Below, one piece after another: positions 35,033 to 43,860 of a stretch of DNA of 64,000 nucleotides. Position numbers and translations under genes: made by a program. Below the pieces are notes generated by a model. It was not told the origin of the DNA, did no database searches, and saw nothing but the letters and a program-made list of their open reading frames with translations. Each line of letters starts with the position of its first letter. Position 1 is the stretch's first letter. The stretch covers positions 62,001-126,000 of the forward strand of contig DATNQD010000017.1 in assembly GCA_036702865.1 (NCBI GenBank), given 5' to 3'. This DNA is from Trichocoleus sp. (GTDB lineage Bacteria; Cyanobacteriota; Cyanobacteriia; Elainellales; Elainellaceae).

Positions 35033-37639
35033 CTAGCTAAGCGATCGAAGCAGTTTCTTGATCTTGCTGCGCTGCTGTCGCTCAAGCGTGTCCGGGAAGC
35101 GCATTTCCATGGCGACGCGCTGTGGTAGTTCAGGATGATTGGGAACCGTCGAGAGGATTTCAACCAGATCTACCTGAACCAAGATACTTTGAGCAGCCGG
35201 ATCATCTGGAGCATTGCCAAACATCAAGCTCATGACTGGCTGCGTTAGCTCGATCGTCTCCAAAGACAGTACCGGATTACCCTCTAGCTCCAGGCGCATA
35301 TCCTTGGTTCCGAGTTCAGTCACTTTCACAGGGTAAGACCAGCCCTGCCAGCCTTCCCAATAAAGTTGAGCTTTCGCCCGTATCTGTTTGCGGATTCGCA
35401 CGCCCCCAGCAGGACGCAACTCTCGGAAAACGCGCTTCAAGCTTGTGGCAATAAACTGGAGTGATTGCAGCGGCTTATCTGTTTGGCTGCGTTCTTGGGC
35501 ATACCACTCCTTCACATCTGAAAAGATCACCAGCGACAGATCATCCTTCTGCACCTGGTTTAAATTGATGAAATCAATTGAGAGTAAACTTTGGAGCCGA
35601 CTTGTAGCAATGCCTCTGACAATTCGTGCATCTAACAGTACCCTGGCATCATAGTCACCAATTAATTCAACGCGCACTTCATCGGGGATATTAGGCCACT
35701 CCTCCATCATCAATTGTGCGCCCGTTTCACTCACATTGGTCGTTGTGCCGACCCAGCTCTGACCTTCACTGTGAATAATGGCTGTCAGCTGTCGGGGAAG
35801 GCGGTGCGATCGACGAAGCTGGGGTTGCTCGAAGGCAACAAGACAAGCTGCCAACACCAAAAACAAGTTAAACACACCCCACATCGCGTTAATTAACACT
35901 GCCTGCGTGTCGAGTGGGCTGAGGATCAGCCAAAGGGGAACGGTCAGCAGGGATGCCGCTGTGATGCCACCCAGAAGCACCAGATACCGAACTGACTCCA
36001 TGTCAAAGCTGCGCTTATCAACCACCAAACCTTTGTCGGTCACATTAAACGAACCGAGTTGTGGATTGACCAGCGCCAACAGAGTGACAATCCCTGCCTG
36101 AAAAGACATTGCAAATTCATAAATCTCATTCCAGAAGGAAAAGCGAACATGCTTATAAGGAATGTGATTTGCTTGCATTGACAAGATGATGTGAGGCAGC
36201 GCATAGAATAACGTTTCTAATCCTAATCCTCGCACTGAGTTAATGCTAAAGAGCAGAAATAGAATCGGAGCGATCGCGTACATTAAGCGGGGAAACCCAA
36301 AAAAGAAGTGAGACGTAGCACTGAAATAACAGAGCCGCTGCGCCAAACTCAGCTTCAATTTGGGGTTGAACATGGGGTTTTCCAGACGGAGAATCTGTGC
36401 CATTCCCCTCGCCCATCGCACCTGCTGCCCCACATAAGAAGAAAACTTTTCAGGGGCTAACCCTGCCACCATAATTTTGTCATAGTAGACCGTTTCATAG
36501 CCGAGTGAATGGAGCCGCAGTGAGGTATGGCAATCCTCAGTCACAGTTTCAGTCGCAATTCCACCAATTTCCAAGACATAATCGCGCCGGATCACTGCTG
36601 CCGAACCGCAGAAGAAAGCGGCATTCCAAAAATCATTGCCCTTTTGCAGCACTTTATAAAACAGCTCATTGCCCACTGGGATTTCTCCAGAAGTCAGCAG
36701 GTTTCGCTCAAACGGATCAGGATTATAGAACCAGTGCGGTGTTTGAACGAGCGCAACTTTAGGGTTTTGGAAAAAGCCAACCGTTTCCATCAAAAAGCTT
36801 CGCAGCGGAATGTGATCGCAGTCGAGAATTAAGACTAACTCCCCTGTGGTTCGGCGGAGTGCCGTATTAATATTGCCTGCTTTGGCGTGATCATTATTGT
36901 CGCGAGTCAGCAAGGTACAACCCAACTCTTCGCACATTTGGCGCAGTTGTTCACGACGGTCACGATATTTTTCTGCTCGCCCATCATCTAGAATATAGAC
37001 CTGCTTTCGGTGCACCGGATAGTCCAGCGCGATCGACGCGAGTGCAGTCTTGCGAACAATTTCGACATCCTCGTTATAGGTTGGAATGTAAACATCGATA
37101 CTCGGCAGTGATTCTAAAGTGGCTGGATCAATCGATCGGCGCTCGTTGATTTTGAGCGTTTGAAAGTAAGCGAGCAAGAGGGTGAGAATGCCATAAAGCT
37201 CGGCTGACAGCAGCAAAATGCTAAAAATACCGTTTATCCAATCGATCAGGTTGAGCGTGTAGTTAATCCGGTAATAGAGATAACGCAATGTTGCAATGAG
37301 GCTCAACACCATCAACAGCAGATGCAGATGCTCTCTCGTCCGGTGTTCTGTCTGATTCTCTTCCAGGGAAAGCACCAGTCGCCCTACAGCCACCAAAACG
37401 ATGAGAATCATGCCTTGCTCCCAAAGACCCGGACGAACCGTAATCAAAGGGATGATCAGAACGAATAGCGCTCCTAAGATGATCAAAAGTTGCCAGCGCG
37501 TCAGCCAGTGAAACACCAAGTCAAAACCATTGGGCAGGCGATCGACGAGCCAGGTTATAAACCACTGCTGTTGGGCAAAAGGCAATCCTTTAGGAAACGG
37601 TTTGCGCTGACGCTGATGCTTTTTAGGAAGGCTAAACAT
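35033..37639 (-). CDS. bcsA: Cellulose synthase catalytic subunit with PilZ domain (BcsA)
   Basis: About 868 residues from the ATG at 37639; a TTG at 37654 adds five. Membrane helices flank a family-2 glycosyltransferase core: DVYIPTYNEDVEIV, YILDDGRAEKYR, LILDCDHIPLRSF, QTPHWFYNPDPFERN, TEDCHTSLRL and the Q-Q-V-R-W gating motif in YVGQQVRWARG. A PilZ domain follows with RRSHR and NVSETGAQL, the c-di-GMP-binding pair. It polymerises UDP-glucose into beta-1,4-glucan and feeds it through its own channel. Last gene of the bcs unit. Confidence 0.93.
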   Translation of the reverse strand: MFSLPKKHQRQRKPFPKGLPFAQQQWFITWLVDRLPNGFDLVFHWLTRWQLLIILGALFVLIIPLITVRPGLWEQGMILIVLVAVGRLVLSLEENQTEHRTREHLHLLLMVLSLIATLRYLYYRINYTLNLIDWINGIFSILLLSAELYGILTLLLAYFQTLKINERRSIDPATLESLPSIDVYIPTYNEDVEIVRKTALASIALDYPVHRKQVYILDDGRAEKYRDRREQLRQMCEELGCTLLTRDNNDHAKAGNINTALRRTTGELVLILDCDHIPLRSFLMETVGFFQNPKVALVQTPHWFYNPDPFERNLLTSGEIPVGNELFYKVLQKGNDFWNAAFFCGSAAVIRRDYVLEIGGIATETVTEDCHTSLRLHSLGYETVYYDKIMVAGLAPEKFSSYVGQQVRWARGMAQILRLENPMFNPKLKLSLAQRLCYFSATSHFFFGFPRLMYAIAPILFLLFSINSVRGLGLETLFYALPHIILSMQANHIPYKHVRFSFWNEIYEFAMSFQAGIVTLLALVNPQLGSFNVTDKGLVVDKRSFDMESVRYLVLLGGITAASLLTVPLWLILSPLDTQAVLINAMWGVFNLFLVLAACLVAFEQPQLRRSHRLPRQLTAIIHSEGQSWVGTTTNVSETGAQLMMEEWPNIPDEVRVELIGDYDARVLLDARIVRGIATSRLQSLLSIDFINLNQVQKDDLSLVIFSDVKEWYAQERSQTDKPLQSLQFIATSLKRVFRELRPAGGVRIRKQIRAKAQLYWEGWQGWSYPVKVTELGTKDMRLELEGNPVLSLETIELTQPVMSLMFGNAPDDPAAQSILVQVDLVEILSTVPNHPELPQRVAMEMRFPDTLERQQRSKIKKLLRSLS

Positions 37640-37715
37640 AAGGTGCTTTTGCAAAGTGACGGGTCAATAAAATGAATCTGGCAAGGAATTCCTGATGAAT
37701 CACTGAGCCAATGCG

Positions 37716-40091
37716 CTATTGTCCTTGAGGTGGCGTTAATCTCCGTAGAAAAAGCTGGATGATGCCATAAAGCGTCAACGCTGCAATCACGATCGCCGGG
37801 GCAAGAAAATACCAGCTTCGCTGAATCTGCTGCCAAACCTGATTCATAGAACTGTTGGTTTTGACGGGACGAGGAGCAGTTTGCTGCAAAAATTCCAGGC
37901 TGTAGTCATTGGCGTTGTAGGGTGAGGCATTGGCTTGATTGGCGCTAATCAGCACCGTATCGCCTTGCAATTGGAAAAACAGCGGATCCTGCGCCAGAAA
38001 ATCTCGAACCTGATTCAACCCGGTTTCTGTTTGTCCGCTCAAGGCTAACAAAACCCGATCGCGGTTCCAGGGGGAAATGATTTGTTTAACCATGCCCTGG
38101 TTGTCGGGCAAAACTTGAATGCGGCTCTGTTGCCACTGGCGCGTCTTGTCTTTCTGAATCGCAAACCCGCCATCTTTCATCACTTCTGGGAAGGGAAACT
38201 GAGCTTCTGTGCCGATCGCAATCAGATGATGCGCGCTGCGTTGATCCTCTGGAAGCTTGTTCGATCGGTAGACAGACATTTGAATCGAATCACTTTTGCT
38301 CAGCCGTCCCAGTCGTTCCCCAATTTGCAACATCACCTGCAAATCCGACTTAGAGGGATTGTTGGGCAGAACGATCGTCGTATTTGAGAGATCTTGTGGA
38401 GTGGCAAATGGAAAACCAGTCTGGAGCAGCTTCAAATCAGGTAACCGAGCCGTTGTTTGCCGCTGCAAATTAAACTGGGTATCGGTGTGAATCGTGCCCC
38501 AAAGCTGCTGATCTGTCACCCGGCTACAGGAGCGACGTTCTCTGGGATCGAGCAGAAAATTCACCTGAATTTTAGAGTTTGGTCTAATGCGATCGGCAGG
38601 CAGATCGAGCTTGAGGGATTTATGCTGCTCGCCGCCAACCTCGGTGAGTCTTGCCCCACCCACTGCAACGCCATCTAACAGCACTTCGACCAGTGAGGTG
38701 AGTGGATTTATCTGAGGGCCATAGCTGTAGCGCAACGTCATCGTGCTGCCAGGCAGAAATTCGTCATCGGGCAAGGCACGAAAATCGAATTCCAAGGCAG
38801 GCGCATGAGAACCACGGACAATCACATCCTGCATCGGCTGATTATCAAAAGTGGAGAGATCTTTCAGTTGAAAGGAGTTAGCCTCTGGCAAATATCCTCG
38901 CCATTCTCGCGCTGGGGGGGATTCCACAGGCGTCACTTGATCCACAAAAATAACTTGTCCGGTGCCAATCTTCCGGTCTTGAGCCTGCACTAAGAACTGG
39001 ACTGCTTTGGCGACTCCTTCTGCCCCATTACCTGACGCAATCAGAACCGGAACTTTTTGAGCGGGGTCGGATGCCAACATGAGAACGCCAACATCGGCAG
39101 GAAGTGGCTGCTGTCTGCCATCGAGTAGTTGATCACCCGCCATTGCCAGCGGCAGATCAAGCGAGCCGATCGCTGGTTGTGAAGCAGGCGTACCCACCAG
39201 AATCAGCCGTTCATTTGGCTCTACCTGATCGATCGCCTCAACCAGTCGAGTATCCATTGCCCGAAAGTTGGCAAATCGTCCGAGTTCAGTTTGCAGCCTT
39301 GTGGTTGCGGTGAGCCAGGCTTCATCAAGGCTTTTGGGCAGCAGATAGGCAACGGCGTTTGCTTCCAGGCTGAGGTTGTCAAACACTGGATAGGGATAAC
39401 GATTGAAGTTGAGCGCGATCGGCTGGGGTTCAAAATCAAACAGCAGCTTCGAGTCTGGCAAAACTTCTGTCCAAAGAGACGGATCAAACGGATCTTGGGT
39501 ACAGGTTGGCGAATTATTTTGGAGCGCCGCAATCACTAACTCGTTGTAGTCTTGAACCAAATTCAGCGGCACAGGAAAAACAATCTCCCCAATTTTGCCC
39601 TGAGGCTTATTGAGCGGGATGCTGCCAACACTTGTGCCATTGATCAAAACCGTCAGGTTCGATCGGGTGGCATAGAGGGCTCCAGAATGTCGATAGCGCA
39701 GCAATAATTTAATTGTTTTGGGCTTCCAGCTTTGGGGTCGCGTAAACCGCAAGCGAGCTTCATCATAAATCCCTTCTAGCCGAAACCGATTGCCCACCAC
39801 AGGACTACGGTTAAACTCCAGCACATACTGTCCCGGGTTGCCAGCAGCTACAGTTGGCTGTGTTGTGGGCGGCTTGGGTAATGTAAAAGATGAAGTCGAT
39901 CGCGCTGCTGGCGCTGCTGGAGTCGCTGGAGTAGACTGAGCCAGGCTGGGCACAACCCACCCCATCACTAACGCCCAACTAAGTCCACAGCTGACGAGCA
40001 AGAAGCTAATTAACCAGCGTAGATTAAGCCGTTGACGAGATGTACGGCGGTGAGATGCAAAAGAAACAAGATCACGAAAAAAATACCGCAT
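37716..40091 (-). CDS. bcsB: Cellulose synthase periplasmic subunit (BcsB)
   Basis: 791 residues. A basic N-terminus and signal anchor (WLISFLLVSCGLSWALVMGW) precede alternating carbohydrate-binding and flavodoxin-like domains (LRFTRPQSWKPKTIKLLLRYRHS split over strands, VLINGTSVGSIPL, RLILVGTPAS, VLIASGNGAEGV). A C-terminal membrane helix (YFLAPAIVIAALTLYGIIQLF) anchors it beside BcsA. It guides the glucan across the periplasm. Gap to bcsA is about 75 bp. Confidence 0.9.
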   Translation of the reverse strand: MRYFFRDLVSFASHRRTSRQRLNLRWLISFLLVSCGLSWALVMGWVVPSLAQSTPATPAAPAARSTSSFTLPKPPTTQPTVAAGNPGQYVLEFNRSPVVGNRFRLEGIYDEARLRFTRPQSWKPKTIKLLLRYRHSGALYATRSNLTVLINGTSVGSIPLNKPQGKIGEIVFPVPLNLVQDYNELVIAALQNNSPTCTQDPFDPSLWTEVLPDSKLLFDFEPQPIALNFNRYPYPVFDNLSLEANAVAYLLPKSLDEAWLTATTRLQTELGRFANFRAMDTRLVEAIDQVEPNERLILVGTPASQPAIGSLDLPLAMAGDQLLDGRQQPLPADVGVLMLASDPAQKVPVLIASGNGAEGVAKAVQFLVQAQDRKIGTGQVIFVDQVTPVESPPAREWRGYLPEANSFQLKDLSTFDNQPMQDVIVRGSHAPALEFDFRALPDDEFLPGSTMTLRYSYGPQINPLTSLVEVLLDGVAVGGARLTEVGGEQHKSLKLDLPADRIRPNSKIQVNFLLDPRERRSCSRVTDQQLWGTIHTDTQFNLQRQTTARLPDLKLLQTGFPFATPQDLSNTTIVLPNNPSKSDLQVMLQIGERLGRLSKSDSIQMSVYRSNKLPEDQRSAHHLIAIGTEAQFPFPEVMKDGGFAIQKDKTRQWQQSRIQVLPDNQGMVKQIISPWNRDRVLLALSGQTETGLNQVRDFLAQDPLFFQLQGDTVLISANQANASPYNANDYSLEFLQQTAPRPVKTNSSMNQVWQQIQRSWYFLAPAIVIAALTLYGIIQLFLRRLTPPQGQ

Positions 40092-40145
40092 GGAATTGTG
40101 GGTGAATAGAGTAGGAGGAAGGTTGTTGATGATGAGTGAGATGAT

Positions 40146-41483
40146 TTAACGATTCAGGCGAGACATAAACTGGAAGCAGTTCGATCGCCCGGTGCTTGCA
40201 GTTCGATCAATCTGTGCCGGAGGTGTTGCGGGTAATAGCGCAAACCAGGCAAGGTTCTGGGTGTAATAGGCTGAGTTGTTGTCCCAGAAGCCATTTTTGT
40301 AAGCCGGGAGCAGCTTTTGCTGATAGATCTGGTCAGCCATTGTAGAATCGACTCGCTGCAAAGCCGGATAGAGCATGGCATATTGCGCTGTTGCCTCATA
40401 GTCAACCATGGGCTTGCCTTGCAAACTAATTTGAGCTGGGAGCTTTTGTTGATTGCGCCATTCCTGCTGGAGATGGGTCAAATGATTTTCTAGATAAGCC
40501 AATGCTTTGGGTTCTTGAAACCAGATGGCATCGAGGGCAACGCGCCACCAGACCCGATAGGCATCAAACCCATAGCGACTTTGCAACTGGCTTGCAGTGG
40601 TCACAGGATGAAATTCGCCTTTCTGCAAATCCAGCATCACCCAATCACTCGGTAACCCCACTTCAGAAATCGTTGCCGACTGTTCGATCGTCTGATAGCT
40701 GCTGTCCACCAGGCGCATCCAGTTTCGCTCGTTATCGACTTGAGCAAACAAACGAAAGGCATAAGGAGCCAGGTAAGAGGGATTGAGAATGAGCTGATTT
40801 GGCTGAGGTTGAAAGACGGATTTGGGACCCGGCAGCAAATAAGGGGTTTGATCGGCGGCTGAGACAATCGACAAAGCCCATAAATCTTTGAGTTTAGAAC
40901 GAGCCTGATCCACATAATCGGGGTTATGCCAGCGACGAGCCGCCAGAATGAGCGCCGTGACCGCATCAATATCTGCATCACTGGCAAAATTCGGATCAAT
41001 TGTGCCCCATTCCCCTCTAGAATTTTTGCCCCATTTCCACGCCCACAGTCGATCGGTCGTTTCGCCAGCTTCGTTCTTGCGGTTCAAATTGTTTTCTGCC
41101 CAGGCAAATGTCCGGTCGAACGTCTCTCGATCGCCAATCAATACCGCTCGAAGCATCGCGTATGCCTGCCCTTCTGAAGTCGATCGCTGATCATCTTCCC
41201 AGTCAATCACCCGCCCATCTGCTTGAATAAATCGATCGCGGTAAGCCATCCAGCTTTCTCGTAAAATTTCAAGTTTTTCCGCGGGAAAATTTTCGGTGGG
41301 TTGCGCCAGCGATAAGGCAGCATTAGAGGCAGCTTGCCCTGAAGAAATCGCTGGAAATCCACCCATTAAAACAGCGATACAGGCGATCGAACTGAGTAGA
41401 AATCGTTTAGTCCATTGCCAACGGGATGGATAGTGCGATCGGATCGGAAATAAAGCTTGAGTGAAAAAGTGGGGAAAGCGCAT
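40146..41483 (-). CDS. bcsZ: GH8 endoglucanase of the cellulose operon (BcsZ-like)
   Basis: 445 residues with signal peptide (FLLSSIACIAVLMGGFPAISS). Glycoside hydrolase family 8 features: ESWMAYRDRFIQADGRVIDW, RSTSEGQAYAMLRAVL with the catalytic Glu, WKWGKNSRGEWGTIDPNFAS and DADIDAVTALILAARRW with the catalytic-type Asp. Periplasmic cleavage of beta-1,4-glucan supports fibre release and quality. Longer than the E. coli enzyme by ~75 residues. Confidence 0.9.
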   Translation of the reverse strand: MRFPHFFTQALFPIRSHYPSRWQWTKRFLLSSIACIAVLMGGFPAISSGQAASNAALSLAQPTENFPAEKLEILRESWMAYRDRFIQADGRVIDWEDDQRSTSEGQAYAMLRAVLIGDRETFDRTFAWAENNLNRKNEAGETTDRLWAWKWGKNSRGEWGTIDPNFASDADIDAVTALILAARRWHNPDYVDQARSKLKDLWALSIVSAADQTPYLLPGPKSVFQPQPNQLILNPSYLAPYAFRLFAQVDNERNWMRLVDSSYQTIEQSATISEVGLPSDWVMLDLQKGEFHPVTTASQLQSRYGFDAYRVWWRVALDAIWFQEPKALAYLENHLTHLQQEWRNQQKLPAQISLQGKPMVDYEATAQYAMLYPALQRVDSTMADQIYQQKLLPAYKNGFWDNNSAYYTQNLAWFALLPATPPAQIDRTASTGRSNCFQFMSRLNR

Positions 41484-41538
41484 AGGATCAAAAACTTGCA
41501 GTGTAAATTAAATCAGCGTGAATCACAAAAGGAACACT

Positions 41539-43860
41539 TTAGTAACGCTCCCAATAAGGTTGAAATCCACGTCTTCGTAATAGATCGAGTCGCAAGGATT
41601 GAATGCGTTGTTCCAAATTAGAATGATGATTGTCTGATGACGCTGCCTGAATTGCCTCAAACTGAGCCAGGGCTGCTAAAGGCTGATCTTGAACAGCGCT
41701 TAACTCTGCCAGAACTCGTTGAGTTTCCAGATCGTTCGGGTTGAGTGCAACAACCTGCTGATAGAGTGATACTGCATCGGCATAGCGTTTTTGCTCAAAG
41801 CGGATTCCGCCCAGTGCCGAGAGCGCATCTGTATTTTCAGGTTGTTGGTTGAGAATCGTTTGATAAGCCTGCCCTGCTTGTTCCAGATTGCCGATACGCT
41901 GCGATAACTCTCCCTGCACGAAGTAGACATTCACGTTGTTCGGATTTTGGGCAATCAGTTGATCTACTTTTGCCTGTGCCTGTGCCGGATCTTGCACTGC
42001 CAACACCTGAATCAAGCGACGGTTAATGGCAAGATTGTCTGGTTGTGCTGCTAATAGCTGGTCATAGATCGATCGCCGCTGTGCATTCGCAGGCAAGACG
42101 CTAACCAGACTGATCAACTCCGGTGGAACTTCAGTTTTAGAGCTTGCTACCCATTGATCCAGAACTGCCTCTGCTTCAGCCTCCGTGATCCGATCGGTCT
42201 GATAAGCCAAACTTGCTTGCCCCAACCGAAGCCGCAGATCCTCAGGATTTTGATTGACGAGCTGATCATAAGCAGCCAGGGCTTCGGGTAAGCGCGCCTG
42301 TGCCGATCGCACGCCTGCCAGCCCCCGTAATGCTGCCGTTAAAACTGGCTGAGGTGGATTGCTAGAAATTAGCGTTTCATAAATCTGGGCACTCGTATCA
42401 AGCTTGTTCTCTTGCCGTTCAATTTCTGCCAAAAGCAGCGTTGATGCCGGATCTGTCGCAGGCGTTGTCTCTGCTCGCGCCTGGTTGTAGTCTGCTAATG
42501 CCTGCCTTGCTGCCGCAATGTTTCCTTGCTGAAGCTCAATCTGCGCTATCCGAAATTGCAGAAAAGGAATGTCGATACCCGATTGCACAAAGGTTTGATA
42601 GATCGGTAAAAGCTGGGGAGCAGGCGGATCAAGACGAATCAGGGCTTGAGCGATCGATCGCTGTTCCCCCTCAGAAGAAGGCAGCGGATTCAAAACCGTT
42701 AAAAGCTGCTGTTGTAATTCAGTTTGTGAAATCTGTTCCAGTTCCTTTGCCACAATTAATCGCTTGATCTGCAAACTGGTGTCATCCGGGTATTGGCTCA
42801 CCAATTGCTCATACAGTTGCAGCGCTTCCGATCGAGCAGACTCAGACTCGCTCAAGACATCCGCCGCTTCCGTCAGGAAACCTGTTGCTGGAGTGGATTG
42901 CGCCAAAATTTGCCGATAGATCGCCACTGCCTCGTCATAAAGGCTCACATCTTGTGCCTGACGACCGATCGCACTGAGGGCACGAGCAAGCGGTAAAGCT
43001 GCCTTTGTTTGACCCCGCAACGGTTCTAAGGTTTCTAACGCTGCTTCTGTCTGCTGATTTGCCTGATATGCCACTGCAAGAGCAGCTCGAATTTGAATCG
43101 CGTTGTCGTCCAGCGATCGAAGCTGCTGTAGGCGCGTTGCTAAAACTGTCACTGCCTGAGCCGGATTCCCGGTTTCTTGCAGCGCTAAGGCATAGGCTGT
43201 AATTCGATCGGGGGGAATAGCCGCTCCAGTTGCGAGGTAACGTTCAAACAGCGATAAACCTTGCTTGTAGTCTCTGCTGTAGGTGTAAGCTTGGGCTGCC
43301 CCCAGTAAGACTTGTGGTGTGGCATTTGCGGTGAGGAGCGGTGCATAGTCGCTCAGTGCTTCTGCAAAGCGTCCCTGATATCCCAAAAGCGTTGCCCGCT
43401 GTAGTCTGGCTTCCTGATCTTGAGGCGCGATCGATAATAAGGTCGATAAAGCTTCAATGCCCTGAGCTTGCCATTCAGAACGGTAGCCGCCGAGTGTGCC
43501 GATCGCCCGGAGTGCCTGCTGATTCTGAGGAGCCTGCCTTAAAACCTGCTGATATGCCTGCCATGCGTTCGCATCCTGCCCAGCTCGCTGATAAGCAATT
43601 GCCAGCCCTAACTGTGCCTCCAGCGATTGCGGATAGCGTTGTAGTGCTTGCCGGAATGTGGCGATCGCATCGTTCACCCAGCCCCGCTGCAATAGCGTAT
43701 AGCCCTGGCTGACCGCAGATGGCACTTGAGCCAACGCCACTTGACTACCGGGAGCCAGCCACAACCCCGCAACTAAACTCAATAGACCAATCCGGCTCGA
43801 AAAGAGTTGTCCAGAATCAGCGATGAGTCCCTGACGAAACCACTGATGCAAACGATTCAT
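41539..43860 (-). CDS. BcsC-like periplasmic TPR scaffold
   Basis: 773 residues. Signal region (LLSLVAGLWLAPGSQVALAQ) then about 20 TPR-type helical repeats from ~50 to ~760 (AIATFRQALQRYPQSLEAQLG, AGQAYQTILNQQPENTDALS, AVSLYQQVVALNPNDLETQR). This equals the TPR half of BcsC, but the C-terminal outer-membrane barrel is absent: the frame stops soon after the last repeat with RRRGFQPYWERY. The barrel seems to be the preceding gene, whose stop overlaps this ATG by 4 bp. It would line the path of the glucan through the periplasm. Confidence 0.85.
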   Translation of the reverse strand: MNRLHQWFRQGLIADSGQLFSSRIGLLSLVAGLWLAPGSQVALAQVPSAVSQGYTLLQRGWVNDAIATFRQALQRYPQSLEAQLGLAIAYQRAGQDANAWQAYQQVLRQAPQNQQALRAIGTLGGYRSEWQAQGIEALSTLLSIAPQDQEARLQRATLLGYQGRFAEALSDYAPLLTANATPQVLLGAAQAYTYSRDYKQGLSLFERYLATGAAIPPDRITAYALALQETGNPAQAVTVLATRLQQLRSLDDNAIQIRAALAVAYQANQQTEAALETLEPLRGQTKAALPLARALSAIGRQAQDVSLYDEAVAIYRQILAQSTPATGFLTEAADVLSESESARSEALQLYEQLVSQYPDDTSLQIKRLIVAKELEQISQTELQQQLLTVLNPLPSSEGEQRSIAQALIRLDPPAPQLLPIYQTFVQSGIDIPFLQFRIAQIELQQGNIAAARQALADYNQARAETTPATDPASTLLLAEIERQENKLDTSAQIYETLISSNPPQPVLTAALRGLAGVRSAQARLPEALAAYDQLVNQNPEDLRLRLGQASLAYQTDRITEAEAEAVLDQWVASSKTEVPPELISLVSVLPANAQRRSIYDQLLAAQPDNLAINRRLIQVLAVQDPAQAQAKVDQLIAQNPNNVNVYFVQGELSQRIGNLEQAGQAYQTILNQQPENTDALSALGGIRFEQKRYADAVSLYQQVVALNPNDLETQRVLAELSAVQDQPLAALAQFEAIQAASSDNHHSNLEQRIQSLRLDLLRRRGFQPYWERY